Part shown: positions 1-8,323 of the stretch, in pieces
Layout: each line of letters starts with the position of its first letter
How positions within the stretch are numbered: position 1 is the first letter of the stretch
Origin: Sporosarcina aquimarina
Lineage (GTDB): Bacteria > Bacillota > Bacilli > Bacillales_A > Planococcaceae
Length of the DNA: 64,000 nt
Assembly (NCBI RefSeq): GCF_019748715.1
Contig: NZ_JACLBZ010000009.1
Location: forward strand, 40,651-104,650
Reading direction: 5' to 3'
Translations under genes and position numbers: made by a program
Notes under the pieces: generated by a model
Database searches by the model: none
Told to the model about the DNA's origin: nothing
The model's input: the letters and a program-made list of their open reading frames with translations, nothing else

Positions 1-245
1 GCAGAAGCGACGGCATAGTGTGTGAAACGATCCATCTTACGTGCGTCTTTACGTGAAACAAATTGTTCGATATCGAAATCTTTAACTTCCGCCATCACAC
101 GGACCGGGAATTTTTCCTGATCCAGTCGCGTCATAATATCAATGCCGGATTTTCCTTCCACAACTGCTTTCCATGAGTCTTCTGCGGTATTTCCTACTGG
201 TGAAACGCCACCGATTCCCGTAATCACTACACGTCGTTTTTCCAA
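1..245 (-). CDS. fabF: 3-oxoacyl-ACP synthase II, FabF (N-terminal part, cut by window edge)
   Basis: Beta-ketoacyl-ACP synthase II elongates acyl-ACP with malonyl-ACP in the cytoplasmic type II fatty acid synthase. Only the first 81 codons are in the window. The translation opens MEKRRVVITGIGGVSPVGN, the classic first strand of the thiolase fold in FabF, and continues with FDIEQFVSRKDARKMDRF, also typical of the family. The start is a TTG at 243-245, preceded by a GAAAGGAAG ribosome binding site. It lies downstream of fabH on the same strand, as in Bacillus, so it is probably cotranscribed with it under FapR. The catalytic Cys-His-His residues lie outside the window. Confidence 0.93.
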   Translation of the reverse strand, partial: MEKRRVVITGIGGVSPVGNTAEDSWKAVVEGKSGIDIMTRLDQEKFPVRVMAEVKDFDIEQFVSRKDARKMDRFTHYAVAS

Positions 246-268
246 TTCTAAACTTCCTTTCTATAATC

Positions 269-338
269 AATTACGCCTTGGCGTAATTGCGTCCAGATTT
301 TGAATTGTGCATGCACAATTCACTCCTCTCAAAATCTG
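269..338. repeat. Nested palindromes in the fabH-fabF gap
   Basis: Three inverted repeats are packed together: arms AATTACGCC/GGCGTAATT at 269-288; a perfect 20-bp palindrome at 302-321 (centre GTGCATGCAC); and an outer pair CAGATTTTGA/TCAAAATCTG at 294-303 and 329-338 that encloses it. The rest of the 237-bp gap (246-482) shows no gene with a ribosome binding site; a 63-codon plus-strand frame at 287-478 is low-complexity read-through of this structure. It may be a mobile palindromic repeat or an RNA processing or attenuation structure between two cotranscribed genes. I saw no second copy in this window. Confidence 0.7.
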
Positions 339-482
339 TGACATCCGCCGGAGGCATGATTTTTGTTCAGCAGGCGTTTGAACAGCCACTGAACAGGAAA
401 CAAAATCGTATTCATGTGACCAACTGTAAAGGTGAGAGTTTTCTGCTGAATAAAGATCAACTTGTTCGTTCTTTTTAATGTT

Positions 483-1415
483 TTACTTACCCCATTTTAT
501 ACATAAGGCGCCCCATGTCAAGCCGCCACCAAATCCAACCAATACAATCACGTCATCATCTTTGACGCGACCTTCCGCTAAATCATCCGTCAATGAAATT
601 GGAATAGAAGCTGCGGAAGTATTGCCGTATTTATGAACGGACTTCGACATCTTTTCAATCGGCAATCCTAAGCGCTCACGCGAAGCCTCCATAATGCGTA
701 TATTTGCTTGATGAGGAACCAGATAATCCACATCATCTTTAGTAAGTCCTGCTTTTTCAGTGACTGAGAGCGCAGATTCGCCCATCTGACGGACTGCGAA
801 CTTAAATACTTCGCGACCGTTCATTTCGATGAACTCTCTATGGCATAGGTGTTTACCTCCAGAACCATCCGCACCTAGTTCAAATGAAAGAATTCCTCTT
901 CCTTCACTCACTTTCCCTACAACTGTAGCACCTGCACCATCTCCAAACAAAACAGCTGTGTTGCGATCTTCCCAGTCTGTAATTTTAGACAGCTTTTCCA
1001 CCCCGACAACTAAGACATAATCGTACGTGCCTGCTTCGACAAATTGCTTTGCAGTCACCACACCATATATAAATCCTGCACATGCTGCCGAAACATCCAT
1101 TGCAGCCGCATTTTTTGCACCCAAACGTTCTTGAATCATTGTTGAAACGGAAGGAAACGTATAATCCGGTGTCACTGTCGCCACTAGGATAAGACCTATC
1201 TGATCAGGGCGAATTTCTGCCGATGCGAGCGCTTCTTTCGCCGCTTCAAAAGCCATGTCTGATGTATTCGTATCATCATCTGCAATCCTGCGTTCTTCGA
1301 TACCTGTGCGTGTACGAATCCATTCATCTGAAGTATCTATTCGTTTTTCCAAATCTTCATTCGTCAAAACATGTGGCGGGTTGTATTTCCCCATACCCAG
1401 CAGCCCTGCTCTCAT
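483..1415 (-). CDS. fabH: Beta-ketoacyl-ACP synthase III (FabH)
   Basis: FabH condenses an acyl-CoA primer with malonyl-ACP to start fatty acid synthesis in the cytoplasm; in Gram-positives it favours branched primers. Counting from the start chosen here (310 residues) the catalytic triad is Cys112 (in [13 protein letters not shown]), His235 (VPHQANIRI) and Asn265 (KYGNTSAAS), the expected spacing. The reading frame is open eight codons further to an ATG at 1439, but that codon lies about 16 nt from the predicted transcription start and just beside the FapR operator and has no good ribosome site. The ATG at 1415 follows GGGGTAGATGAA and gives the usual N terminus [19 protein letters not shown]. 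fabF follows downstream. Confidence 0.97.
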   Translation of the reverse strand: MRAGLLGMGKYNPPHVLTNEDLEKRIDTSDEWIRTRTGIEERRIADDDTNTSDMAFEAAKEALASAEIRPDQIGLILVATVTPDYTFPSVSTMIQERLGAKNAAAMDVSAACAGFIYGVVTAKQFVEAGTYDYVLVVGVEKLSKITDWEDRNTAVLFGDGAGATVVGKVSEGRGILSFELGADGSGGKHLCHREFIEMNGREVFKFAVRQMGESALSVTEKAGLTKDDVDYLVPHQANIRIMEASRERLGLPIEKMSKSVHKYGNTSAASIPISLTDDLAEGRVKDDDVIVLVGFGGGLTWGALCIKWGK

Positions 1416-1444
1416 TTCATCTACCCCGTTTCTTATCATCTATT

Positions 1445-1463
1445 ATTAGTACCTGGTGTTAAT
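1445..1463 (-). promoter_or_regulatory. FapR operator upstream of fabH
   Basis: ATTAGTACCTGGTGTTAAT is a near-perfect inverted repeat (ATTAGTACC / GGTACTAAT with two mismatches in the right arm). It matches the known FapR site, in which TTAGTACC-type half sites surround one central base. It overlaps the downstream end of the -10 box and the expected transcription start of fabH, so binding would block initiation until malonyl-CoA releases the repressor. The match is seen in the sequence; regulation is inferred from the family. Confidence 0.85.
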
Positions 1464-1490
1464 TATAGAAGAAAATCGCTCACTTTTCAA
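1462..1490 (-). promoter_or_regulatory. Sigma-A promoter of fabH-fabF
   Basis: On the minus strand TTGAAA (1485-1490) and TATAAT (1462-1467) are separated by exactly 17 bp. The predicted start point near 1455 lies inside the FapR operator. Confidence 0.85.
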
Positions 1491-1531
1491 TACAAGGACA
1501 CTTTTTCGTCAAAATTAAATTTATTTATTAT

Positions 1532-1560
1532 TTCATCGTTTTGATCGGCTATGGTATGAT
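1532..1560 (+). promoter_or_regulatory. Candidate promoter of yjzD (extended -10)
   Basis: TGGTATGAT at 1552-1560 is an extended -10 element 33 bp before the yjzD start codon. The -35 region (TTCATC at 1532-1537, 17 bp spacing) is poor. Confidence 0.45.
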
Positions 1561-1593
1561 GAAGTTTGAAATAGACTAGTCGAGGTGAAAATC

Positions 1594-1776
1594 ATGCAAT
1601 ATATTATGACATTTGTTTGGTCATTCCTATTAGTTGCCATGTTGAACTATGTTGCAGGTTCAATTGTCGAGGCACCATTTGACTTCATGACAGGTGTAAT
1701 CGTCTCTATCGTTATGGCTGTTGTTGTACTTATTATCACAGCAATTATCCCTGATGAAGCTCCAGCAGACGTATAA
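1594..1776 (+). CDS. yjzD: YjzD-type small membrane protein (DUF2929)
   Basis: A 60-residue protein with two hydrophobic helices (about residues 4-22 and 33-52) separated by a short acidic linker, ending in an acidic tail (PDEAPADV). It resembles the DUF2929 family, whose B. subtilis member YjzD is encoded next to fabHA. The function is unknown; location in the cytoplasmic membrane is inferred. The frame is open to a GTG at 1585, but that GTG is part of the GAGGTGA ribosome site of the ATG at 1594, so the ATG is taken. It is divergent from fabH and ends in a strong terminator shared with clpB. Confidence 0.8.
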   Translation: MQYIMTFVWSFLLVAMLNYVAGSIVEAPFDFMTGVIVSIVMAVVVLIITAIIPDEAPADV

Positions 1777-1781
1777 CACAT

Positions 1782-1819
1782 AAAAAGCGTAAGAACTATT
1801 GACAGTTCTTACGCTTTTT
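1782..1819. terminator. Bidirectional terminator between yjzD and clpB
   Basis: Perfect 16-bp arms (AAAAAGCGTAAGAACT and its complement) enclose the loop ATTGAC, with A- and T-runs on both sides. The two convergent genes yjzD and clpB can share it. Confidence 0.95.
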
Positions 1820-1832
1820 AAAATTTCACAGA

Positions 1833-3983
1833 TTAATCTTTCTTGATGAGCTGAACAACTAATTGTCCATCTTCCATCGACAATTGAATTTGTTCGTCTT
1901 CCTGCAGACTACCTCTAATCACTTCTTTAGCGACCTTCGTTTCCACATGACGCTGAATAAATCGCTTCAACGGCCGTGCACCAAAATCCGCATCTGCACC
2001 TTCCGCCACAATCCAGTTCACGACGTCTTCATCGTAGCTTAACGTCGCATCCTGCATTGCCAAACGTTCCACTAAATCACCCAACATTTTGCGGGTAATC
2101 GACTTGAACGAGTCCGCCGTTAACGAGTGAAAGATAATGATGTCATCCATCCGGTTCAACAACTCGGGTTTAAAATGGCGGCGTAACTCTGCCATAATCA
2201 AGTCTTCTTTTGCATGATCTCCGTCTTCTAAGTTGCCTTCTAATAAATAAGCAGAGCCGATATTGGATGTCATAATCACAACGGTATTCGTAAAGTTGAC
2301 CAACCGCCCTTGACTGTCTGTTATCCGACCGTCATCCAAAATCTGCAGCAAAATGTTCGCCACATCTGGATGCGCCTTCTCGATTTCATCCAGCAGCACG
2401 ACAGCATACGGGTTTCGTCGAACAGCCTCCGTTAATTGACCGCCTTCTTCGTAGCCGATATATCCTGGAGGTGCCCCAACAAGACGTGACACACTATGCT
2501 TCTCCATATATTCAGACATGTCGATCCGGACGAAATGATCTTCAGAATCAAATAAAGTGGCAGCCAGCGTCTTCGCCAATTCCGTTTTCCCGACACCAGT
2601 CGGACCTAAGAATAAGAACGATCCAATCGGCTTATTCGGATCTTGAATTCCTGCACGTGCACGCCAAACAGCTTCCGTCACGAGCTGCACCGCGTTATCT
2701 TGACCAATAACGCGTTCTTTCAATGTTTCATGCAAACGAAGTAACTTCTCCCGCTCACCTTCCACAAGTTTCGTCACAGGAATGCCTGTCCAACGGGCTA
2801 CGATGGAAGCAATTTCTTCTTCCGTCACTTCTTCACGCAACAAACGAAGGTCCTGACTTCCTTCCAATGGACTCTCAAGCGCTTTTAATTCTTTTTCCAA
2901 TTCAGGAATTTTACCATACTGCAATTCAGCAGCTTTATTCAAATCAAAACGAGCTTGCGCATCTTCCAGTTCTCTTCGATAGCGATCGAGTTCTTCCCGC
3001 TTGCTCTGAACTTCCTTCAGTGCTGTTTTTTCAGAATCCCACTGCTCACGCATATCTTTAGATGAATCTTTCAGTTGCTGCAACTCTTCTCGCAGCGTAA
3101 CCAATCGAGATTGACTCATGGAATCTTTTTCTTTCCGCAAAGCCTGCTCTTCAATCTCGAGTTGCATGATTCGGCGAGTTACTGCATCTAATTCTTGCGG
3201 CATCGAATCGATTTCTGTCCGAATCATCGCGCTAGCTTCGTCAATCAAATCGATCGCTTTGTCGGGCATGAAACGCTCGGTTAAATAACGATCCGATAAC
3301 GTGGCGGCAGCGACCAAAGCACGGTCATGTATCCGTACACCGTGATGCAGTTCAAAACGTTCTTTCAATCCTCGCAAAATTGAAACGGTATCTTCAACAG
3401 ATGGCTCGCGCACCATCACTTGTTGGAAACGACGTTCTAATGCTGGATCTTTCTCGATATACATACGATACTCATCAAGCGTTGTCGCACCGATACAGTA
3501 CAGCTCACCTCTAGCAAGCATCGGTTTCAGCATATTCCCTGCATCCATCGCGCCCTCCGTTTTCCCCGCGCCGACAATCGTATGAATTTCATCAATAAAT
3601 AAGATTATTTCGCCATCGCTGTCTTTCACCTGCTTGAGGACACCTTTAAGACGTTCTTCAAATTCTCCCCGATACTTGGCACCTGCAATGAGCGCACTCA
3701 TATCCAGTTCAAAGATTTTACGGTCCTTCAAATCTTCCGGCACGTCACCTTTGACAATTCGCTGTGCCAACCCTTCAACGATTGCAGTTTTACCAACACC
3801 TGGTTCCCCGATTAGCACAGGATTATTTTTTGTTTTTCTAGACAAAATTCGGATCACATTTCGTATTTCTTCATCCCGGCCAATGACCGGATCCATTTTT
3901 CCATTTTTCACTTCATCAACAAGATTACGACCAAATTGCTCAAGTGGTGAGCGCTGGTCTTCTTGTACACCATCCATACGCAT
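1833..3983 (-). CDS. clpB: ClpB-type AAA+ disaggregase lacking the N-terminal domain
   Basis: ATP-driven protein disaggregase working with DnaK. In order one sees NBD1 with Walker A GEPGVGKT (about residue 60) and Walker B LFIDEIHT, a long coiled-coil M domain (about 270-390), and NBD2 with GPTGVGKT and [12 protein letters not shown], then the C-terminal small domain. No IGF/L ClpP-binding loop is seen and the NBD2 wording is of the ClpB type, so it is a chaperone rather than a ClpC/ClpE protease subunit. It has 716 residues against about 860 usual, because the roughly 140-residue Clp-N domain is absent. That is not a missed start: a promoter and CtsR operator lie immediately upstream. The ATG at 3983 is chosen because GGTGG is six bases before it; the frame is open two codons further to 3989. 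Confidence 0.9.
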   Translation of the reverse strand: MRMDGVQEDQRSPLEQFGRNLVDEVKNGKMDPVIGRDEEIRNVIRILSRKTKNNPVLIGEPGVGKTAIVEGLAQRIVKGDVPEDLKDRKIFELDMSALIAGAKYRGEFEERLKGVLKQVKDSDGEIILFIDEIHTIVGAGKTEGAMDAGNMLKPMLARGELYCIGATTLDEYRMYIEKDPALERRFQQVMVREPSVEDTVSILRGLKERFELHHGVRIHDRALVAAATLSDRYLTERFMPDKAIDLIDEASAMIRTEIDSMPQELDAVTRRIMQLEIEEQALRKEKDSMSQSRLVTLREELQQLKDSSKDMREQWDSEKTALKEVQSKREELDRYRRELEDAQARFDLNKAAELQYGKIPELEKELKALESPLEGSQDLRLLREEVTEEEIASIVARWTGIPVTKLVEGEREKLLRLHETLKERVIGQDNAVQLVTEAVWRARAGIQDPNKPIGSFLFLGPTGVGKTELAKTLAATLFDSEDHFVRIDMSEYMEKHSVSRLVGAPPGYIGYEEGGQLTEAVRRNPYAVVLLDEIEKAHPDVANILLQILDDGRITDSQGRLVNFTNTVVIMTSNIGSAYLLEGNLEDGDHAKEDLIMAELRRHFKPELLNRMDDIIIFHSLTADSFKSITRKMLGDLVERLAMQDATLSYDEDVVNWIVAEGADADFGARPLKRFIQRHVETKVAKEVIRGSLQEDEQIQLSMEDGQLVVQLIKKD

Positions 3984-4003
3984 AAACATCCACCTTTCGT
4001 TTG

Positions 4004-4026
4004 TTTGACTTTGACTATCTTTGATT
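4004..4026 (-). promoter_or_regulatory. CtsR operator of clpB
   Basis: On the minus strand AATCAAA-GAT-AGTCAAA matches the CtsR tandem heptad RGTCAAA-NAN-RGTCAAA with one mismatch, and a further GTCAAA half site follows directly. It lies just downstream of the -10 box, where a repressor would block transcription. CtsR is the class III heat-shock repressor of clp genes in Firmicutes. Confidence 0.85.
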
Positions 4027-4032
4027 AATTTA

Positions 4033-4061
4033 ATTATAGTCTCTTTTCTACGAGAAGTAAA
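4033..4061 (-). promoter_or_regulatory. Sigma-A promoter of clpB
   Basis: TTTACT (4056-4061) and TATAAT (4033-4038) are 17 bp apart on the minus strand, directly upstream of the CtsR site. Confidence 0.8.
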
Positions 4062-4108
4062 TTGATTTGCTTAGTTAAGAGTTACTTTATTATGTGGTTA
4101 TTTCCCAT

Positions 4109-4136
4109 AAAAAAACCGTTTGCATTATGCAAACGG
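4109..4136 (-). terminator. Terminator of the RraA-like gene
   Basis: Nine-base arms CCGTTTGCA/TGCAAACGG (4116-4136) with a three-base loop are followed on the minus strand by seven T's. Confidence 0.9.
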
Positions 4137-4148
4137 CCAATATAATTT

Positions 4149-4628
4149 TTACACCAATTTCCGCGGCGCCACGACAACCCCATCTTCATCTGCGTAGACA
4201 TAGTGTCCGGGAATCCATTCGACATTTCCGAAATGAAGGACTTCTCCAATTTGACCTTCGCCTCGTTTAATACTTTTCACTGGCATGCTGCCGATTGCCA
4301 TGACTCCGATTTCTTGTGTGCCGAGATCTGCCGTATCGCGTGCACATCCATAGATGATAACGCCAGCCAGTTTTCGATTTTGCGCAATTTCGCCAAGCAT
4401 GTCCCCCATTAATGCGCAGCGCTTTGAGCCTCCTCCGTCAACAACGAGTACATTGCCTTCAGGAATCGTTTGCAGTGCTTCTTTTACCAAGACATTGTCT
4501 TCGAAGACTTTAACTGTGGAAATCGGCCCCGAGAATCGTTTGTGTTTGCCATACGAGTTGAATTCCACGGTGCATACTTGTAGTTCATCGATGAAGTCAT
4601 CGCATAAATCTGCTGTTTTTACTGACAT
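4149..4628 (-). CDS. RraA-like protein / 4-hydroxy-4-methyl-2-oxoglutarate aldolase family
   Basis: A 159-residue member of the RraA/HMG-CHA aldolase fold. The signature VVDGGGSKRCALMGD (about residues 62-76) and the metal/substrate pair in YGCARD are present. In this family the Arg-Asp pair supports divalent-metal-dependent retro-aldol cleavage or oxaloacetate decarboxylation. Proteobacterial RraA inhibits RNase E, but Bacillales usually lack RNase E, so the enzyme role is the better guess and the substrate is unknown. It is monocistronic, with GGGGAATAGGGA before the ATG and its own terminator. Confidence 0.85.
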   Translation of the reverse strand: MSVKTADLCDDFIDELQVCTVEFNSYGKHKRFSGPISTVKVFEDNVLVKEALQTIPEGNVLVVDGGGSKRCALMGDMLGEIAQNRKLAGVIIYGCARDTADLGTQEIGVMAIGSMPVKSIKRGEGQIGEVLHFGNVEWIPGHYVYADEDGVVVAPRKLV

Positions 4629-4732
4629 TTCCCTATTCCCCCTAATAGATACTGTTTAACGCTACATCCTTCATATTCGACAAAATTTTGCAATTCCTTC
4701 TTTTTCATAGACTGAAATAAAAGATTACAGGG

Positions 4733-4905
4733 CGAGTAGTCCGAGGGATGGCGGTCCGGGGATTTGCGCTCTGGGTGGACGCTTACCGTGGGGCGTGCGT
4801 CTTGAGACCCCGCAGGAAGCGTAGCGAACGAGGAGGCTCAAGGCCACGCCCCCCGGAAAGCATACCGTCTGAAGCGTAAATCCCGTTCCACTCACCCCGT
4901 CTGTT
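4733..4905. repeat. Dispersed palindromic repeat, copy 1
   Basis: The core 4801-4842 runs from CTTGAG to CTCAAG around CCCCGCAGGAAGCGTAGCGA, flanked by further complementary arms (GGGGCGTG / CACGCCCC). It fills the gap between the RraA-like gene and yitW and contains no credible gene. The same core occurs at about 30.8, 31.2, 32.6 and 35.5 kb. Confidence 0.9.
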
Positions 4906-4922
4906 TTTATTTTAAACAGCAC

Positions 4923-4951
4923 AAAAAAACCATACCACAAAGAGTATGGTT
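4923..4951 (-). terminator. Terminator of yitW
   Basis: AACCATAC/GTATGGTT arms (4928-4951) are followed on the minus strand by a run of seven T's. Confidence 0.9.
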
Positions 4952-4963
4952 CGGTGATGCATA

Positions 4964-5275
4964 TTAGCGTACGCCCAGTGCCATCTTAGCGTAACGGGAC
5001 ATATTATCTCGGGACCATGGCGGGTTCCAGACAATGTCAACTTCTGTATCTTTTACTTCAGGAAGTTCCATTAACTCCTGTTTGATGTTGGCTACGATTT
5101 GCGGCCCCATCGGACAGCCCATGGAAGTCAATGTCATCGTGATTTTTGCCAGACCTTCATCGAGCAGCTCGGCGTTATACACTAACCCTAAGTTGACAAT
5201 ATCGACACCTAACTCCGGGTCAATGACGTTCTCCAACGCGCCAAACAGGTAATCTTTGATTTCATCTTTGCTCAT
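4964..5275 (-). CDS. yitW: MIP18/DUF59-family Fe-S assembly factor (YitW-like)
   Basis: A 103-residue single-domain protein of the MIP18 (DUF59) family, which helps to deliver iron-sulfur clusters to target proteins (the SufT-like branch). Seen are the conserved DPELGVDIVNLGLVY stretch, the TSMGCPMGP motif with the reactive Cys, and VWNPPWSRDNMS near the end. The target proteins are unknown. The ribosome site GAGGAG lies well placed before the ATG. yitV lies upstream on the same strand with a 46-bp gap, as in B. subtilis, so the two may be cotranscribed. Confidence 0.9.
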   Translation of the reverse strand: MSKDEIKDYLFGALENVIDPELGVDIVNLGLVYNAELLDEGLAKITMTLTSMGCPMGPQIVANIKQELMELPEVKDTEVDIVWNPPWSRDNMSRYAKMALGVR

Positions 5276-5321
5276 CGGAATACTCCTCTCTGTTGTGTGC
5301 TATCTTCATCTTACCAACATA

Positions 5322-6098
5322 CTACCTTGCAATCAAATGCTGTGCAAGCCAATCGACTGACGCGAGCATACCGGGACGCGAAACAGCATGACCTGATTCC
5401 TCTTCCGGCATCCAGCCCAAACGTTCCGGATGGTCTTTATAGTCTTGCTGAATTTCAGAATAAAATTCATTTGTAAGTTCAAACGGCACAAGTGTATCCT
5501 GCTCGCCGTGCCACATGAAAAGCGGGCGACGATTCAGTCTGTTTGGATTTTTCGACAAATCTACTTGCTCCAATGCAGCGAAAAGTTGTTCGCGTTCAGC
5601 TGGGGTAACCGGTAATTCTTTGCCGGCTCGTTCCGCGTAAGCGATCTGTCCTTTGGCAAGTCGTGTAAAAGCTGGAGAACCCATCATAACGGAAGCTGCG
5701 TCTATCCAGTCATAGCTCGCGAGGCAGCCGAATGTCGTGATGCCGCCCATAGACGTACCACCGACACCGATTGACGTGCTGTTCTCTATTAGATCTTTCG
5801 CTTTCAACTCTTGATGAATCACGTCTGCTTCCTTAATTGAAGTTAAGACAATTTCCCAAAACCGCAGTTGCAGTTGAAATTCATCGTTCGATTCTGAACG
5901 TGCTCCATGCAACTTCGCATCCGGCAAAATTACCCGGATTCCTTGCTTCGCTAAATTGTAAGCATAATGCAAGTTATGCTCTTTAGCGCTCATGAATCCA
6001 TGAAAAAAGATGACCGTAGGAATATGTTCTTGCTCTTTGGATTGGTCTACGATATGTAGTACAGGGATATGTTGCCACTGTTCCGAACGAATGATCAT
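5322..6098 (-). CDS. yitV: Alpha/beta hydrolase, YitV-like esterase
   Basis: A 258-residue cytosolic alpha/beta hydrolase with no signal peptide. The oxyanion strand motif FFHGFMS (about 31-37), the nucleophile elbow GGTSMGG (Ser about 115), an Asp in HGEQDTLVPF and the catalytic His in EESGHAVSRPG near the C terminus make a complete triad. B. subtilis YitV is an uncharacterised hydrolase of this kind, adjacent to yitU and yitW as here. The substrate is unknown. yitU is divergent, starting 175 bp away. Confidence 0.88.
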   Translation of the reverse strand: MIIRSEQWQHIPVLHIVDQSKEQEHIPTVIFFHGFMSAKEHNLHYAYNLAKQGIRVILPDAKLHGARSESNDEFQLQLRFWEIVLTSIKEADVIHQELKAKDLIENSTSIGVGGTSMGGITTFGCLASYDWIDAASVMMGSPAFTRLAKGQIAYAERAGKELPVTPAEREQLFAALEQVDLSKNPNRLNRRPLFMWHGEQDTLVPFELTNEFYSEIQQDYKDHPERLGWMPEEESGHAVSRPGMLASVDWLAQHLIAR

Positions 6099-6273
6099 TC
6101 AAATTCCTCTTTTCTGACAAATGTGTACTGTTATTTTAGGATAACAACAATTACGATAGAAGACAAAAACTTCGCCTTGCCCTTGATTTTTTGACTTACT
6201 TGCTCCATTAACGATAAACTATGAAGATATAATGAGTAGACTTAATCATATCACTATAGTAGGAGAGGATACG

Positions 6274-7113
6274 TTGAAACCACATTTAATTGTTTTAGAC
6301 TTAGACGGAACGTTATTGACTGATGAAAAAGTAATTTCTCCAAAGACTGAAGAAACATTGCAACTTGCGGCTTCTGAGGGGCACTATGTCATGATTGCGA
6401 CAGGTCGTCCATACCGGGCTAGCGAAGTGTATTACCGCCAGCTTGGACTGACTACACCGATCGTCAATTTTAATGGCGCCTTCGTCCATCACCCATCAGA
6501 TACTTCCTGGAAGACTATTCACGAAACGATTGCCCTTCCTATCGTCAACGAAGTAGTGGAAGCGATGCAGCAGTTTCCGGTTGAGAATATCGTTGCAGAA
6601 GTGATGGACGATGTGTATGCTCAGTATCATGATGAGCGCTTTTTGGATATCCTAAGCTTCGGTAATCCACGAATTACAGAAGGCGATATCCGAAGATCCT
6701 TAAAAACGGATCCGACCAGTTTATTGATCCAAGCAAACGAACAAACAGTGGATCCAATCCGTCAGCACCTTGAAGATATTCATGCGGAAGTAATCGACCA
6801 TCGCCGCTGGGGCGCACCTTTTAATATCGTGGAAATTGTACGCCACGGTTTAAATAAAGCTGTCGGCATAGATGCAGTCTCAAAATGGCTGAATGTCCCA
6901 CAAGACCGTATCATCGCTTTCGGCGACGAAGACAACGACCTGGAAATGATTGATTACGCAGGAGTGGGCGTCGCAATGGGCAATGCCATCGACCGCCTAA
7001 AAACCATTGCAGACGAAGTAACCGACTCTAATAATGAAGACGGCATCTCGCATATCCTGAAAGATCGGCTCTCTTTAGGGAAAGTAAAACTTAAGACGAA
7101 CAGCAGTAATTGA
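6274..7113 (+). CDS. yitU: Cof-type HAD phosphatase (YitU-like)
   Basis: A 279-residue HAD-superfamily phosphatase with a type IIB cap. Motif I is LDLDGTLLT with the nucleophilic Asp near the N terminus, motif II ATGRP, motif III the Lys in GLNKAVG, and motif IV GDEDNDLEM. B. subtilis YitU dephosphorylates a riboflavin precursor (5-amino-6-ribitylamino-uracil phosphate); that role is inferred from family and from the yitV-yitW neighbourhood. The frame is open to 6232, but AGGAGAGG at 6261-6268 fits the TTG at 6274, which gives the normal N terminus MKPHLIVLDLDG. The DegV gene follows after 31 bp. Confidence 0.88.
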   Translation: MKPHLIVLDLDGTLLTDEKVISPKTEETLQLAASEGHYVMIATGRPYRASEVYYRQLGLTTPIVNFNGAFVHHPSDTSWKTIHETIALPIVNEVVEAMQQFPVENIVAEVMDDVYAQYHDERFLDILSFGNPRITEGDIRRSLKTDPTSLLIQANEQTVDPIRQHLEDIHAEVIDHRRWGAPFNIVEIVRHGLNKAVGIDAVSKWLNVPQDRIIAFGDEDNDLEMIDYAGVGVAMGNAIDRLKTIADEVTDSNNEDGISHILKDRLSLGKVKLKTNSSN

Positions 7114-7144
7114 TCGTAAATATATAAGTTCAGGGGGAATTCCA

Positions 7145-8002
7145 ATGAAAATCTTTGCTGACAGTGCATGTGATCTGCCTATATCCTTTTTTGAAGAAAA
7201 CGAAGTTGAATTATTCCCGCTAAGCGTCTTGCTGAATGGAAATGAATACGAGGATATCGTAGAAATTAACTCGAAAGAAATATTCGATGCAATCCGTAAA
7301 GGACAGCAACCAAAAACATCTCAAGTTTCGCTGGACACAATGATAAAAACATGGAAAGACTTGGCTGCCTCTGGAGAAGACGGCATCTACATCGCCTTCT
7401 CTTCCCAGCTTTCCGGCACCTACCAAACAGCCGTCATGGCCAGCGACCAAGTAAAAGAAGGCAACCCTTCTATGAATTTAGTACTCATCGACTCACGTTG
7501 CGCTTCGCTCGGTTACGGCCTGCTCGTCAAGGAAGCTGTTAGATTGCGCAAGGAAGGGCTGGATGTTCGAGAAATTGAACGAAAAATCCGTGCTATGGCT
7601 TCTCATATGGAACACTTATTCACAGTAGAAGACTTAGATTATTTAGCAAAGGGTGGTCGAGTGTCCAAAGCGAGCGCATTTTTCGGCGGCCTTCTCAATA
7701 TCAAACCTTTACTGCACGTAGAAGGCGGAAAACTGGTACCAATTGAAAAACACCGCGGCCGTAAAAAAGTCTTCCGGCGCATGATCGAAATAATGGAAGA
7801 ACGCGGCAGTAACTTAGAAGAACAAACCATTGCGATCAGCCACGGAGACGATCTGGCCACCGCAAATGAATTCAAAGCGATGATCGAAGAAGTAATCCAG
7901 CCAAAAGCAATCGAAATCCACCAAATCGGCTCGGTCATCGGTTCCCATGCAGGACCTGGAACTATCGCACTTTTCTTCCTTAATAAAGTAAGTTCTACCT
8001 AA
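7145..8002 (+). CDS. DegV family fatty-acid-binding protein
   Basis: A 285-residue DegV protein. Firmicute members (FakB) bind a fatty acid and hand it to the kinase FakA for phosphorylation. Typical features are the N-terminal FADSACDLP, the central SSQLSGTYQTA, the VEDLDYLAKGGRVSKA loop, LNIKPLLHVEGG and the C-terminal IGSHAGPGTIALFF. The start follows a CAGGGGGAA ribosome site. It probably forms a two-gene operon with yitU and ends in a clear terminator. Which fatty acids it binds cannot be read from the sequence. Confidence 0.92.
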   Translation: MKIFADSACDLPISFFEENEVELFPLSVLLNGNEYEDIVEINSKEIFDAIRKGQQPKTSQVSLDTMIKTWKDLAASGEDGIYIAFSSQLSGTYQTAVMASDQVKEGNPSMNLVLIDSRCASLGYGLLVKEAVRLRKEGLDVREIERKIRAMASHMEHLFTVEDLDYLAKGGRVSKASAFFGGLLNIKPLLHVEGGKLVPIEKHRGRKKVFRRMIEIMEERGSNLEEQTIAISHGDDLATANEFKAMIEEVIQPKAIEIHQIGSVIGSHAGPGTIALFFLNKVSST

Positions 8003-8015
8003 CCAATAGCAAATA

Positions 8016-8059
8016 GGCAATCCTGAAGTCAAAAACGTCCTTCAGTGATTGCCTTTTTT
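8016..8059 (+). terminator. Terminator of the yitU-degV unit
   Basis: The arms 8016-8028 and 8040-8053 (GGCAATC...CTGAAG against CTTCAG...GATTGCC, one bulge) are followed by six T's. Confidence 0.9.
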
Positions 8060-8088
8060 CTCGTTAGCAGGGAGTAGAATCAGGGGTA

Positions 8089-8209
8089 CGCACTAAAATA
8101 CCGGGAAACCGAACCAAAGTGCCGACAAACCGAACCAAAACTCTTCGGCTCCAAACATTAGTCTAGTAGTACCGCACCAAACCAGCCATCAAGCGATCCA
8201 AACAGCCGG
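8089..8209. repeat. Cluster of imperfect CGnnCCAAA repeats
   Basis: Six degenerate units of about 15-18 bp share a core like CCGAACCAAA: 8089-8103, 8109-8124, 8130-8147, 8146-8156, 8171-8187 and 8193-8209. Two units read CCGAACCAAA exactly. They occupy most of the 200-bp gap between two terminators (8060-8261), where I see no gene on either strand. Confidence 0.55.
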
Positions 8210-8261
8210 CTCACCACACCTTTCCTTCCCCTGGCAATTATTTAGAATAATTTTCATACAT

Positions 8262-8313
8262 AAAAAAGGAGCCATCCGAAAAGTCAGTTAAAAATGACTT
8301 CCTGGACAACTCC
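8262..8313 (-). terminator. Terminator of the GH13-like gene
   Basis: A long imperfect hairpin (8268-8313), with GGAG/CTCC and AAGTCA/TGACTT pairing, is followed on the minus strand by six T's. Confidence 0.8.
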
Positions 8314-8323
8314 GGTTCTTATG

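Noticed and set aside
287..478. 63-codon plus-strand frame between fabF and fabH
   Set aside because: It reads through nested palindromes, has no ribosome binding site and runs against the operon.
4725..4940. Frame translating repeat copy 1; similar frames at 30710-30943, 31046-31312, 32542-32739 and 35344-35604
   Set aside because: All are translations of the dispersed palindromic repeat, with no ribosome sites and biased residue content.
8060..8261. Possible CRISPR array (repeated CCGAACCAAA units)
   Set aside because: Units are too short and irregular, spacers are not uniform, and no cas gene is near.
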